Shown: positions 47,080 through 58,208, counted from the stretch's first letter. The stretch is 64,000 nt of DNA from Perognathus longimembris pacificus (GCF_023159225.1 NC_063173.1:8160852-8224851), one strand, 5' to 3'. Made by a program: numbers and translations. Notes: generated by a model from the letters alone, not told the origin.

Positions 47080-47375
47080 ACCTATGTGCCAAGTTCTTGC
47101 CTTTGGGTCTGCCCTTCGGAGAATGGAAATGAAGGCACTCTCTTTCAAACGCAGGGATGTTGCGCTTCCTTTTGCTCAGCACCCAGTTCTGTGCCCTGGG
47201 ATTTTCTTCCCAGCTCTTGGGCTGGCTAACCCAGATCATGTTGGCTTCTTTCTCCTCTCATGTTTCCCGGTTTTCCTACCAGGACAGTCTGAGACAACTC
47301 CCAAATAAACTACTTTCACACAAACTACAGTCTTTGGGTTTGCTTCTGGGAGAACCCAACTGGTTACTAGCCAGG
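47080..47375 (+). mobile_element. Possible ancient ERVL/MaLR LTR 3' end
   Basis: ccaaataaactactttcaca, then ggtttgcttctgggagaacc resembles the common ending of ERVL-type LTRs (aataaa, then gggtctgcttct and aaccc). The 5' part is not recognised. Confidence 0.4.
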
Positions 47376-47619
47376 GGAAGGGGGTCTGCTCAAACCCCTG
47401 GTAGGGCTGGGGCCTGCCAGGCCTGCTCAGCCACGTCAGCAAGTCCTCCAGGTGGGCTCCGTGGGAAGAAAGGGTGAGTCTCTAGCAGAATGTCAGAACT
47501 GGACTGAGGACAATTCGATGGGGTTTGTCCTGGGGAGAAGACAATGAAGACAGCAGCTACCTCGTAGTCACTAATCCAAAGTAGATACTCAGCAAATATT
47601 TTTGGATTTAATGACTGAG

Positions 47620-47752
47620 CCAGGTATCAGTGGCTCACACGTGTAATCCTAGCTATTCAGGAAGCTGAGATCTGAGGATGGTGGTTCGAAGCCAGCCCAG
47701 GCAGGAAAGTCCATGAGACCCATATGCACAATTAACCACAACAAGCCCTCTT
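47620..47752 (+). mobile_element. 7SL-Geo SINE, 3'-truncated
   Basis: gccaggtatcagtggctcac start. It stops in the linker (caattaaccacaacaa). Confidence 0.88.
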
Positions 47753-47819
47753 TAGCCACATGGGAAATGTGACCGTGTGAGGCAGTGTCCACCGGTCTCT
47801 AGGAACTTCAAGGGGTATG

Positions 47820-47975
47820 AGAAGTAACCTTTCTCGAAACCTACTCTATGCCAAGAATTGTACGATGTGTGTACTTAATAGCTTTGAGAAGCACCGCTAT
47901 TACCTAGCTTACAGATGAGGAAACTGAGGAGTGGAAGGGCAAAGTACATTGTCCAAGATCACTCTGGTTTATTTT
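47820..47975 (-). mobile_element. MIR
   Basis: ctactctatgccaagaattg, then cttacagatgaggaaactga, attgtccaagatcactc. Clear reverse MIR. Confidence 0.85.
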
Positions 47976-48100
47976 TCAAAATTGTGATTGCTGTTATATG
48001 GTGATGCACAGAGGGGTTATAGTTACATAAGTCAGGAAAACAGTACTTTCTTTTTGGACAATGTCACTCCTTCCTTTGCTCTCTCCATTTTTCTCTCCCA
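47976..48100. repeat. Dispersed repeat of unknown family (copy 2)
   Basis: gcacagaggggttatagtta, then cataagtcaggaaaacagta and caatgtcactccttcctttg. Confidence 0.75.
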
Positions 48101-48241
48101 AAGAAACAAAAACAGAAACATAACAAAATCAACAAAGTATGCTTCTCCTCGTGACAGGTAGGCATATGGGTTAGGAGGATTTTTCAGTGTCCGGGCCTGG
48201 ATTCTGGGCTTTGCAATGCCTTAGGCAGCGTTCCCTTGGGT

Positions 48242-48257
48242 GCGCCCCCTGCTGGTG
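48242..48257 (-). promoter_or_regulatory. Consensus CTCF-binding motif
   Basis: Read on the minus strand the sequence is CACCAGCAGGGGGCGC, a near-perfect match to the CTCF core consensus. It sits in unique DNA between the two CpG islands and outside any recent SINE, so it is a candidate insulator or loop anchor. Confidence 0.75.
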
Positions 48258-48522
48258 ACTACGGAGGACAGCGGAGCTGAGAACTCAAGCTAGGTTTTGT
48301 GGTTTTCTTAGTGTGTTGTGTAAAGGGTAAAATACGCGGTCACAATCAAATAAAGGGAATAACCACAACTAATAGGATTCCTCTTACTTAAAAATTCAAG
48401 TCACTAACTTTGTTTTACTAGTACAGGTGGGTGATATTTCTGAAAATGAGTTAGATTCTCTTTTGCAAGCAAATGCATCTTGTCCCTGCCTCTGTTGTAT
48501 CTCAAATGCTTTCCTTCTCTTT

Positions 48523-48570
48523 CTGTATGTGTGTGTGTGCGTGTGTGTGTGTGTGAGTGCATGTGTGTGT
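48523..48570. repeat. (GT)n microsatellite, interrupted
   Basis: GT/GC steps followed by an old SINE remnant (48571-48650). Confidence 0.9.
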
Positions 48571-48744
48571 TACTAGAGATTGAAGTCAGGTTCTCATGGC
48601 ATACTGAACAAACAAGTGTTCAAACACTTGAACCATACTCCCAGCTCAAACATTTATGGTTTGCTTTGCTCCCAGCCCTATTAGTTATTTGGTTTGGTTT
48701 GGCGTTTGTATTTTTATTTTGTTTTGTTGGGTATTTTTATTTTT

Positions 48745-48805
48745 TATTGTTATTATAAAGGTGATGTACAGAGGGGTTATAGTTACATTAAGTCCGGTAG
48801 GTTTT
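48745..48805. repeat. Dispersed repeat of unknown family (copy 3)
   Basis: gtgatgtacagaggggttat, then agttacattaagtccgg. Confidence 0.7.
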
Positions 48806-48819
48806 CTGCTTTTTTTGTG

Positions 48820-48940
48820 TGCATTGTTTTTAGTGGTTGAGATTAGGGTCTTGGTTTGGAATGGTCTTGAAATCCAGATTCCCCTGGCTCCACCTCCTGA
48901 GTAGCTGGGATTCCAGGCGTGTATCACTATCGCTGGCTCA
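48820..48940 (-). mobile_element. Old 7SL/B1-like monomer
   Basis: cctcctgagtagctgggatt, then ccaggcgtgtatcactatcg. Reversed B1-like unit. Confidence 0.65.
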
Positions 48941-48944
48941 AAGG

Positions 48945-49790
48945 CAGCTCGTAAAAACTGGACCTGCCTGGTTCTCCAGGTTTGAGGTGGTGTGGTTCCC
49001 GGCACGGTTTCCCGGCACTGCTGTGGGGGTGGACACCGCACACCAGTTGCTGGAGCCCTGGGAGATGAGGCGAGCTGACAGTCTGAGCCAGAAAGTGAGG
49101 TCATCCTTCTGTCATCACCGCAGATGGAGAAGAAGGAGCAGACACTGAGACACACTCCTTGGGCCAGAAACTGGACCCGAGTGCAAGGCCGTCTGGCAAA
49201 AGAAGGCTGAAGGCTGTGGTCAGGGGCGTTCAGGGTGGAATCTGCCCCTGGCCTGCCTCTCACCTGGCGCCCAGCCTGTTGCCTTCAGCGTGGCTGGGAG
49301 GCCCTGTCGCCTGGGGCCTCGCGTCCTCCGGGAACCGGTCTGAGATGCCAGAGCCTCGGCTGGGCTAGCATTTCCATGACACGCTCCCGCCCCACCCGGG
49401 CTGGGCTCGCCAATGCGCCGCGCTCGCGGCTTACTCTTCCTCCCAGGTGAAAGCAACGCCAGACAGAAGCAGAATCGGCCCAACGCCTGACCTCGGGAGC
49501 TGCGAGCACTGCGCGCGAACGGCCCAGTCCACCTGCTCCCAAATCCCCCACTCACAGAAACTGTGAGCTCGCCATGCTGTCACACTCCTGAACGCTCCCC
49601 TGGGTCTTGCAGTGTCTTCAGACAGAGAGAACTAATGTACTACCTAAACCAAGGGATTTAAAACAGCGACCACTTTGTAGCCTATGTGCTAACTGTTGGT
49701 CTCTTGCTCCTTAAGGCACAAAGTCAGTTTAATTCAACAATATTTAGCTGACAGCTGGCTGGCAGGGAGGGCCCAAAGTCTTATACCTCA
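48945..49790. other. Moderately GC-rich unique sequence
   Basis: GC rises at 49250-49510 with some CpG. Frames of 68-192 codons overlap on both strands without a recognised domain. A minor regulatory element is possible but unsupported. Confidence 0.35.
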
Positions 49791-49794
49791 GCTA

Positions 49795-49795
<1 letters not shown>

Positions 49796-49836
<41 letters not shown>
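49796..49836. repeat. (GT)n microsatellite
   Basis: About 20 GT units at the tail end of a minus-strand Geo SINE. Confidence 0.96.
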
Positions 49837-49837
<1 letters not shown>

Positions 49838-49842
49838 ACATG

Positions 49843-49995
49843 CATGCCAGGCCTAGGGCTTGAACTCAGTGACTGGCCATTGTCCACTAGCTTTTTTTTT
49901 TTTTTTTGCTGAAGGCTGGTTTTCTACCACTTGAGTCTTCCCCACTTCTGGATTTTTGGTGGTTAATAAGAAAGAGTTAAGAGTCTCACAGAAGT
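49843..49995 (-). mobile_element. 7SL-Geo SINE, Geo half only
   Basis: catgccaggcctagggcttg through linker ggttaataagaaagagttaa and gagtctcacag. It abuts the next, opposite copy. Confidence 0.88.
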
Positions 49996-50192
49996 GGGGC
50001 GCTGATGGCTTGCACCTGTGATCCTAGCTACCCAGGAGGCTGAGATCTGAGGACCAAGGTTTGAAGCCAGCCTCGACAAGAAAGTCCCTGAGACTCACCT
50101 CCAATTAATCACAGAAAAAGCCAGAAGTGGCGCTGTGGCTCCAGTGGTAGAGTGCTTAGCCGTGAGCAAAAGGAGCCCAGGGACAGTGTATA
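49996..50192 (+). mobile_element. 7SL-Geo SINE
   Basis: ggggcgctgatggcttgcac start, linker ctccaattaatcac, Geo truncated after cagggacagtg. Confidence 0.9.
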
Positions 50193-50388
50193 AGTTCTGG
50201 TTTTGTTCTCATGGTCTTGTTTTGGAAGTGCGGCAAGCATGCGGTCATTTGTTGTTGAACACTCTCATGACATCAGGTATAACTCGCATCACCTGGTCCA
50301 TGTTGCAGGACCATAAAACTGGCTGGCTCTTCTTCCCTCCCAGGAAACAAAGAGATCATAAAAGTCACGTCAACAATTAGTTATATAA

Positions 50389-50598
50389 GGCCAGGCCCCA
50401 GTGGCTCACACCTGTAATCCTAGCTAGGTGCTGAGATCTGATTATCAAGGTTCAAAACCAGCAAGTTACCGAGAGTCAATTAGTCACCAAAAAGCCAGAA
50501 AGGGAGGAACCGGTTCGCTCAAGTGGTAAAGCACTAGTGAGAAAAAGGCTAAGCTAGAACATGTGGCCCTGAGTTGAAGCCCTAGTACTGGTAAACAC
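50389..50598 (+). mobile_element. 7SL-Geo SINE
   Basis: aggccaggccccagtggctc start. The linker is shortened. Geo end gagttgaagccctagtactg. Confidence 0.9.
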
Positions 50599-50799
50599 AA
50601 ACCAACAAAAAAGAATCCATCCCATGTAGGAGGTAAGGGGTAAGGAGATGGCATGTATGGGTATTCAAGCTAAAACTGGATCACAATGAAGAAAGGAGGC
50701 AAACTGCAAGTGATCATAGAAATAAAGCCGGAAAGCATCAAAACATTATCCCTGGGTGAGTTTGTTGCTATATCTTCTCCTTTTTTTCAAGAGACTATT

Positions 50800-50925
50800 C
50801 ATCACCAGGTGCTGGTGGCTTGCACTTTAAATACTAGCTACTTAGGAGGCTGAGATCTGAGGATCCTAGAACTAGCCTAGGCAGGATAGTCTGGGGGAGG
50901 GGAGAGAGAGCGAGAGAGAGAATGT
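50800..50925 (+). mobile_element. 7SL-like monomer with GA tail
   Basis: accaggtgctggtggcttgc to gcctaggcaggatagtc, then a GA run. The Geo half is absent. Confidence 0.8.
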
Positions 50926-51751
50926 CCATGAACTCATATTTTTATTTTTACTATTTTTTCCCACAAAGCACCAATTAATATTTTCAGAAATGTGAGGAAC
51001 AAAGTTTTGGGATTAAAAAAAATTGTTTCCTAGCTTTTTTACTTGTCAAAAGTGACTTGGGTGTCAGTGAAACATCTGATGCACTAGAAGTCTGAACCAG
51101 CTTGCAAAGTGAAAAAAGTTCTATCACCCAGGCCTCCAGAAGTTCTTGTGATGGTTAATATTAAACTCTTGTTGACTGCCTAATGGCCGGCTTGCAGAGG
51201 CGGTCATCTTCCGTGAAAATAGGTTTACACAAGTATGTTCAAAGAATTTTTAAATCTTGTAAAAAAAATATATAGATATCCTGCAGGTTTAAAGAAGATT
51301 TAGCAATTGTTTGTACCAAACAGGTTCTTTGCGGTTTTGCCAAAAAAAAAAAAAAAAAAAGAGAGAGAGACAATGTATTTGGTATTTCCTACCACGAACA
51401 CTTCCCTACCTCTATTTGTGCATCATTCCGCAAGGCCAGGGTAACGGAAAACCAAGGTCAAATGGGGGAACCCGGCAAATGGTTCCCATCTGGCTTTCCT
51501 GTTTGACCAGCACGGTCAGGCAAGCTTTGCAGGGGACACAGGACGGGGTGAGGGCAGGTTTTCGATCCTGGCCGAAGGGGGTGAGTGTGAGGGGAGGAAG
51601 CATCACGAACCGTGTCTATTCACCATCTGACTGGGCATCCATCTCCTCCACCGCCGCGACCCCTGCCGCCACTCCGGGGAAGCTGCGGTCTCGGCCACGC
51701 CGCTTAGGAGATGCTGTGGCGCGGGGCCCGGGGCGGCCACAGCGCGAGACT

Positions 51752-51790
51752 CGGCCACGCCCACCGGCCACGCCCACCGTCCACGCCCGC
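51752..51790. repeat. 3 x 13 bp tandem repeat in CpG island 2
   Basis: Two perfect copies of cggccacgcccac (51752, 51765) and a third with small changes (cgtccacgcccgc, 51778). Each contains a CCACGCCC, KLF/EGR-like GC-rich element. Confidence 0.85.
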
Positions 51791-51800
51791 CAGGGGGCGC
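51788..51800 (+). promoter_or_regulatory. CTCF-like core in CpG island 2
   Basis: CGCCAGGGGGCGC matches the central part of the CTCF motif on the + strand. It directly abuts the 13 bp array. Confidence 0.5.
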
Positions 51801-52459
51801 GCCCGAGCCGCGGCTGGGGAGGGGAGGGCGAGGAGCAGCGGACGTCGGGCGCCTCGGCAACCGCGTGCTCGTCTGGCAGAGCGGACGGCGGGCCCAGCGC
51901 CGGCGCCGGGAAGCCGTCGCCTCGCCAGAGTGGCAGGTCTCTCTGCGCCCGCCGCCTCGGCCCTTCCTGCCTGAGTCCGGACACCCTCCCCGCGCGGGTC
52001 CCCGCCCGGGCCTCACCGCAGGCCTCCCGCCCCGCCCTCGGGACCCCTCCCCGGCCTCCCGCCCAGGCTCAGGCCCCGCCCCCGGTCCCGGGCCCCCTCT
52101 CCGGCCCAGGCCTAGACCCCGCCCCCCGGACCTCCTCCCCGGACCTCCTCTCCGGCCCCGCCCCCTATCTACCCCTCTCCGGCCCCGCCCCCGCCGTGGG
52201 CCTGGGGCGCGCGGGCGCCGCCCTGCCGGCGCCGTTGGGATCCCCGCGGAGGCGCGCTCCGGGCACCCCCATCTGCTCACCGGGCCGACCCCGGGAGGAG
52301 CAGGCCGGTTTGGGTCTGAGCCTTGCAGTGGGAGGACGGCTCCTTTGCCCGCCCCCCCGGCCCCGCCGTGGAGAGCCGAGCACACAGTAGGTGTTGAGTC
52401 TGCACAGGGCGGGCCCACTCCACCCGCTGAGGTCAACTGCGGGCGGGAAAGAGGCCCAT

Positions 52460-53740
52460 GGAACATTCCAGACACGAGCAGTTGGTTCCCTTTCGGGCAC
52501 CACGAAGTGTATGAGGAAACCCCCATTCCTGCCCATTAAGAACCCGAACAGTCGAGGCGCTTGCTGGTCGCTCAGCCTGTGCGCCCAGCTCCTCTGGAGG
52601 CCGAGACCCGGAGGATCTAGGTTCAGAGTGGGTCCACCAGTCCTGAGACTCCATGTCCATCCACCTAACCGGTCAGAGAAAAAGCAAAGGCCACGCAGGC
52701 GGCAGGGCAGCCAATAGAGAAAGAAGGGAACGGGGGTGGGGGGGTCAGCGGGGCTCAGAAACTTGTCTGAAGGTACAAAACTTGGTGGAGAACCTAGACT
52801 CCGTCTAGCTGCTGCGATTTCTTCCTTGGATCTTTCCTCCTCCTCCACCATGGAATCCCCAGTATGCTCAAGTCATCCCTCAGCCGCACAGAGCTGCTCC
52901 CACCGTCCGGAGCTCGGTGTGTTTGTTGTCCAGTCTTCTCACAAACGGAATGTCTTCGATTTTTCTAGTACCTTATTCCTGTACTGGCTTCCTTACTCCA
53001 CACTTCTCTACTTGGGCAGAGAGGGTTGGAGAAGTAGTTCAAATGGGAAAGGATGCCCCATTTAAGTGAGAAAAAAAAAGAAGTGGGAGTAGGTAGAGAT
53101 TTAGTTCCGTGAAGGATGAGAGTGAAAATAATAAGGATGAATGGTTAACAATGAACATGATCATTGCTCTCCGATCTCCTTACAAAAGCACAGCCAAGAC
53201 CAGGCCCCGGATACCCTGTGTATATTTACTACTGGCTCTTTGAAGGTAGAGAAATGGTTGTTCTCCAACTATCCAGTATAGAAGTATGATGTGTGTTTCC
53301 ACTCTCCTCACAATATTCTTGGTTATGCTTTTGTCTTTTCTTGGTGGTAAAATTGAAGGAAGAGTTGGGAGAAGTTAGAATATCATACTTCACTTTATAC
53401 TACTTGTTATTAGTAATTCTGAATCAGAAGGTAGGCCAGTGAAGGAATCCAGAATAACTAGGACTTGCGGTTCATTAAAAAGATTTGCTTTGGTAAAGAA
53501 AATACATGTTAATGTAATTACGTGTCATCCAAATGCTAGTTGAAAATGTCATTCATCCACATATTTTAAATACCTAGATTTTAATGTATAGTTTTAACAT
53601 TATTTCTCCAAACTGGATTTTAACACTTTGTGACTATGTGCACATAATGTGTATAAAAAGAGATTTGAAACATTTTAAAGTAAACTTAAGTGATGTCACT
53701 TCTAGAAGGATTTAAATGACTCTGTTTAAAGAAAAACTTG
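52460..53740. other. Unique sequence downstream of CpG island 2
   Basis: Would be 5' UTR or first intron if island 2 drives CCDC83. Donor-like sequences on the + strand (aag/gtaca near 52772, tag/gtaga near 53092) are candidates only. Confidence 0.35.
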
Positions 53741-53745
53741 TTGAG

Positions 53746-53942
53746 GTTGGGCCCTGGTGGCTCATGCCTCCAGGCTAATGCTGGAGAATCACAGTTTGAA
53801 GCCAGCCTGGGCAAGAAAAAGCTGCAAGATTCTTGATCTACAGTTACCCAGGAGGACGCCAGAATTGGACCTGGGTTCAAGTGGTAGATCACCAACCTTG
53901 AGCAAAAAAAGCTGAAGGACAGTGTCCAAGCCCTGAGTTCAA
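53746..53942 (+). mobile_element. 7SL-Geo SINE with CA tail
   Basis: ttgggccctggtggctcatg start, Geo to gccctgagttcaagac. Confidence 0.9.

Positions 53943-53981
<39 letters not shown>
53943..53981. repeat. (AC)n microsatellite
   Basis: About 19 AC units at the SINE tail. Confidence 0.96.
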
Positions 53982-53983
<2 letters not shown>

Positions 53984-54439
53984 ATGAATATGTTAAACTT
54001 TTTTTAAGCTTGCTAGAGAATATACTACTAATGAATTAAAATGTGTTCTGATGAACCAAAATAAAACTTTTCTAAGTTGAAAAAACTGTTCCTAGCATAA
54101 GTGAAAATTCGTGATAAGAGTGATTTTGCTTTCCTGATGTAGGGTATATGCAACATTATTAGCAAATAAATTGGGTGATTGCTAGGGAAAGTAATGCTTT
54201 CTTTACAAATTGGCCATTCAGATGCAAGTATTTATTGAGCATTCATTTTGATGAAAGGCTGGAGACCTAACTCTTTCCATCCTAGACAGCTCACCTGCCC
54301 TGCCTCTGGAATGGGAGTTTACTGTACAGAGTTGGACCAGGAAAAACACAAAAGAGAGGTCATGTGCTAGTCACTGCATGCTGTTCAGGTTCTCCTTGGG
54401 TGTTTGCGGGTTGTTTTGGGTTTGTTGTTGTTTTTATGT

Positions 54440-54637
54440 GTGTCTGTCCTGGGGCTTTCCCTTGGGACTGGGCCCTGTCCCCGAGATTTTGTGCCTACTC
54501 CTTGAGTCGCACCACTACTCTTGGCTCTGAGTCTCTGTGACTTTCCTGCCCAGGCTGGTCCAGGCCGGCTTGGTAGGCCATCCTCAGATCTCAGCCCCCT
54601 GAAGAGTTAGGATTGCAGGCACGGGCCACAAGCCCCC
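54440..54637 (-). mobile_element. 7SL-Geo SINE, diverged
   Basis: gtctgtcctggggctttccc to gcacgggccacaagcccc. The linker is lost. Confidence 0.82.
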
Positions 54638-54639
54638 TC

Positions 54640-55555
54640 CCCTCCTCACTAAATTCTCATGGTGTTGCAGTGAGGTTCTTTCAGTCTGAGTAGAGATTTT
54701 GCTGCTTCTGTATTACATAGCCAGTGGCCAGATGAAGTGTCACGTGCAGAGCAGCACTAAATACATATTTGCAGTTATGGACGGGTTAGACAGCCGCTGG
54801 TCAGGAATTTTCCTAATTGCCATCCTCTTGGGAGATAATCCTCACTCTGCTGGAGATGGAAATCCCGGGGGTGGTCAGGAACTGGGACTATTTATGAAAT
54901 TCTCCATCATTCACAGAACATGATAAGTGCTACATTGTGAAGTGCTTGTCATTAGCTCACTGCAAAAACTGGCTTGCAAAACAGGCAGTCCAGTTGTCTT
55001 ACTAATTTTCTTAAAAGTATTAAACAATGAGTCCTAAGGTAATGTATGCATGAGTCACTTGTGTTGTAACAGATCTATATTTGCTCTCATTTTATGACAG
55101 CTCTTTGTGGTTAAGCCACAGGTAGGTGACTAATTGTGCATTAGAGAATTATGAAGCTCAGAGGCAGGTGAGAGAGATCACTGGGCAAGATGAGGTCATT
55201 TTCCACCCACGCCGGGTGCCACGGGTGGTCTCTTCCACGTGAGTCAGAAAGAGATTAATGTTGACTTTTTTGTAACTTTCAAATAAAATAGTTTGTATAG
55301 TTCATTATTATTATTATATATTATTGTATAGTTCATTATTAAGTAGTAAGTTACTGTTTTAAAGTGAAGCATTTTGCGTGACTATCAGGATAAAATTTCT
55401 CACCGTAAAACAGAAAATAACATAAAAATTCAAGTCTGCATCTTGAAACAAATAAGAAGGGTTGTTTTCTTGGCTACTAGTTCTGTGTGTTGGTGTAATG
55501 ATGATACGGAGCTTCCTAAATTATTCTCAATACTCTTCTGAGTTAAGACACTGTC
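54640..55555. other. Unique sequence, possible conserved noncoding element
   Basis: Free of recent SINEs. Contains AP-1 consensus TGAGTCA near 55052 and again near 55243, and a short TTA repeat at 55303-55320. Conservation cannot be judged from one genome. Confidence 0.3.
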
Positions 55556-55561
55556 CTTTTT

Positions 55562-55782
55562 TTATGTGCCAATACTACAGCTTGAACTCGGGGCCTCAAT
55601 CTCTTGCTTGGCTTTTTTACTCGAGGCTTATGCTCTACCGTTGAACCACACAGCCCCTTCCATCCTTTTGGTGACTAATTGGAGAGAAGAGTGTCACAAT
55701 TGTCTGTGGCTTCAAACCATAATCCTCAGATCTCAGCCTTCTGATTAGCCAGGATTATAGGCAAGAGCAACGGTGCCCAGCC
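55562..55782 (-). mobile_element. 7SL-Geo SINE
   Basis: gccaatactacagcttgaac to agagcaacggtgcccagcc. Confidence 0.9.
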
Positions 55783-56179
55783 TAAGACACTAGTTTAATG
55801 TATTCTATTTTGCTATGAGTCATCCATTGGAAAGCATTATGCATTTACATTCATGGATGATGGAATACTTGGCTAGAAAAGTCTCAAACCCATAGAGCTC
55901 CCCTGGAGGTCTGGGGCCGGGAGGACTGTGGGCAGGGCATGTTTCCATTTCAGCAAGTTTTTCCACCGTGGAGCTAAATGGTCCATGTAGATGTAGGTAG
56001 ACTGCCAGTCCAAGTCAGTCACGAAGGTTGGCAACCTGCGATTGATCTTTCCACATGTCGTCATGCTTGGCAATACACAGGCATCCCCTTCTTTATGGCT
56101 TCCTGGAGTTTTAGGATCAATCTGGAGTTAGAAAGGAAGAGAAAGAAGCAGAAGCACCCTTACTAAGCTCTGTTCGTGA

Positions 56180-56350
56180 GGTGAGATGCCAGGTACTTTA
56201 AATGCTAGCTCGTTCCGTCCTTACAAGAGCTCTTAGAATAAGATCACTATTGTTTCCACTTCAGAAACGGTGAGAAGGGACTTCAAAAAGACTAACGGAA
56301 CAGTCACAAGGTCATGCAGATACTTAGGTGGTGGGTGTAGGGTTAAAACC
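56180..56350 (-). mobile_element. MIR fragment
   Basis: gatgccaggtactttaaatg, then ttccacttcagaaacggtga and cagtcacaaggtcatgcag. Reverse MIR. Confidence 0.6.
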
Positions 56351-56682
56351 TGCGCACGCCTGCGCCCTCCATCCATCCACTGAAGTTCTCAGGGATCAGG
56401 ATGTAGGGCTGCAAGGAGAAAGGCAGCGGCGCTAGAGAGCTAATGACATCCTCCTCCCTCCTCGCCCTCCAAACAACTACAAAGGTCAGGCGCTTCCTGC
56501 CACAGACTACCAATACGCCCAGGGCTGCCCTTGAGGGTTATGAGAGCAGTAAAACTTTATAAAGTTTAAAATCTTTCAGGAAAACTATGCTGTGAGAGGT
56601 ATAATGTAGTACTTAAACCAAAGGCATGAAATATTCCTGCTTAATGGGAATATTGCTAAACAGTGAGCTTTGCGTTTGGTTT

Positions 56683-56902
56683 GTAGTGCTGGTCCCGGGC
56701 AGCTGGGCCCCGGTCTCCGAGCTACTTTGCTGAAGGCTGGTGCTCTACCACTTGAACCACAGCTCAGCGTCTGGCTCTTTTAGTAGTTAGTTGGGGATGA
56801 GAGTCTCACAGACTTTCCTCCCCAAGCAGCCTTTGAACCTGAATCCTCAAATCTCAGCCTCCTAAGTAAGATGACGGGCATGAGCCACTGGTGCCCAGCT
56901 AG
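56683..56902 (-). mobile_element. 7SL-Geo SINE
   Basis: gtgctggtcccgggcagctg to gagccactggtgcccagct. Confidence 0.92.
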
Positions 56903-56926
56903 CTTTTCTTTAAAAGAAAAAAAAAA

Positions 56927-56930
<4 letters not shown>

Positions 56931-56960
<30 letters not shown>
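56931..56960. repeat. (AC)n microsatellite
   Basis: About 15 AC units between two SINEs. Confidence 0.95.
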
Positions 56961-57066
56961 CTGGATATGAGTGGCACACTGTGATCCCAGCATTCGGCAG
57001 AGGCAGGAAGATCATACGCTCAAGGCCAGCAGGGGCTACACAGTGAAACCTTGTCTCAAAAAGCAA
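56961..57066 (+). mobile_element. B1 monomer of classic rodent type
   Basis: ggcacactgtgatcccagca, then ggcagaggcaggaagatcat and gctacacagtgaaaccttgt. This is the ordinary B1 sequence rather than the 7SL head of the Geo dimers. Confidence 0.85.
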
Positions 57067-57209
57067 AGTGTACATCTACATATGTATGCATATTTTTGAT
57101 CATGTTTATGAAGTTGAAAAGGAAGTAATAACTTATAAAAAGCTGTTGTTGATAATGCATTATTGTTATTTGGATTTGTAAATCTCTTCACCATGAAAGA
57201 GCACCTTCA

Positions 57210-57303
57210 AGCCAGGCTTTGGTGGGGGCTCACGCCTGTAATCCTTGCTACTCAGGAGACTGAGATCGGAGCATGGAAACTAGCCTTGAGCACCCTCCTA
57301 AAT
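57210..57303 (+). mobile_element. 7SL-Geo SINE, short
   Basis: gctcacgcctgtaatccttg, then actagccttgagcaccc. Mostly the 7SL head. Confidence 0.8.
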
Positions 57304-57771
57304 AAAACACTTGCAAAATGTGTTTGTATTTACTCTTTGTAACAACCCAGACAAAACCTAATTCTTTTGGAGCCTAGTCCAAATTTGTTTAGATCCAAGC
57401 TTCTTGGTGATTATAGAAAATTGTGTGACCAAAAGAAAAAGACAAAACTTGTGCTACCATTTTTCATTTTTAAAATATTAGCCAACCGCCAAACAGTATA
57501 GAGAAAGAAAAGGTTCGTTTTTTTAAGTCACTATCACTTTTTGGCTCTGAGAGGAGCTTGATAAGGATAAAGTATCAAAATACATAAGAGATCTCAGAAA
57601 GTTCAGGATGGAAGAATGGAGATGGGGACGAAGAGGGGACATTGTACCGGGACTAAACATGGAACTCACCAGACTCAGGAATCCAAATAATCCTTGAGGA
57701 CTGATGTGAGATCTGGCCACAGGGAGCAGTCCTCATAGAAAAGGCAGATTTTTCTGGACAGGACATGCATG

Positions 57772-57942
57772 CGCTAGTACTGGCGCTTAAACTCGGGGTC
57801 TTAGCTTCTTTGCTCTCTGCCACCTGAGCTATCCCTCCATGTCTTGCTTTTTGGTGGGTAGTTGGAGAAATGAGTCTCAGATATTTCTGCCCAGGTTAGC
57901 TTTTAAACCACTTGATCCTCAGATCTCAGCCTCCTGAACAAC
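57772..57942 (-). mobile_element. 7SL-Geo SINE, 5'-truncated
   Basis: gctagtactggcgcttaaac to cagatctcagcctcctgaa. Confidence 0.9.
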
Positions 57943-57959
57943 AAAACTCTCTTTCCTTT

Positions 57960-58135
57960 TCTCTTTTCTTTTTGACATTTTCGTTGGCTTTATTATGACT
58001 TTTCCATATATGTGTATGGATCACATTTGCCTCCATTTCTTGTTCCCTACCCTCCTACCACTGGTCTCTTTCCTCTTCCCAAATAGTGCCCCTTCTACCT
58101 TTTAGTCTTAAGTCCCTAGAGTAAACAAACACTAG
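57960..58135 (-). mobile_element. Antisense L1 3' UTR fragment
   Basis: gctttattatgacttttcca, then accactggtctctttcctct resembles the L1 3' UTR piece at 11146-11283. It ends about 45 bp before the acceptor of the first CCDC83 coding exon. Confidence 0.6.
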
Positions 58136-58208
58136 ATGGATAAACTGTACTCACTTTTCCCATGTCTTTTTTCCATACAGGTATATTTCTTAGTAGCTAT
58201 CCAAAAGA

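Larger units (their letters stand above)
51600..52450. promoter_or_regulatory. CpG island 2, candidate CCDC83 promoter
   Basis: A dense CpG and GC-box region of about 850 bp, some 6 kb upstream of the CCDC83 ATG and on the expected side for a noncoding first exon. It holds a 13 bp tandem array (51752-51790), a CTCF-like core (51788-51800) and repeated ccggccccgccccc blocks from 52030 to 52200. Plus-strand donors are only fair (candidates near 52438 and 52772). Two good minus-strand donors (cccg/gtgagc near 52278, tgcg/gtgagg near 52015) mean it could fire both ways or leftward only. No transcript evidence is available here. Confidence 0.5.

Noticed and set aside
51311..52390. 359-codon plus-strand frame and a 307-codon minus-strand frame in CpG island 2
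   Set aside because: Both strands stay open because of extreme GC content. The peptides are Pro/Arg/Gly/Ala repeats with no domain, and the plus frame starts inside a SINE-like A run.
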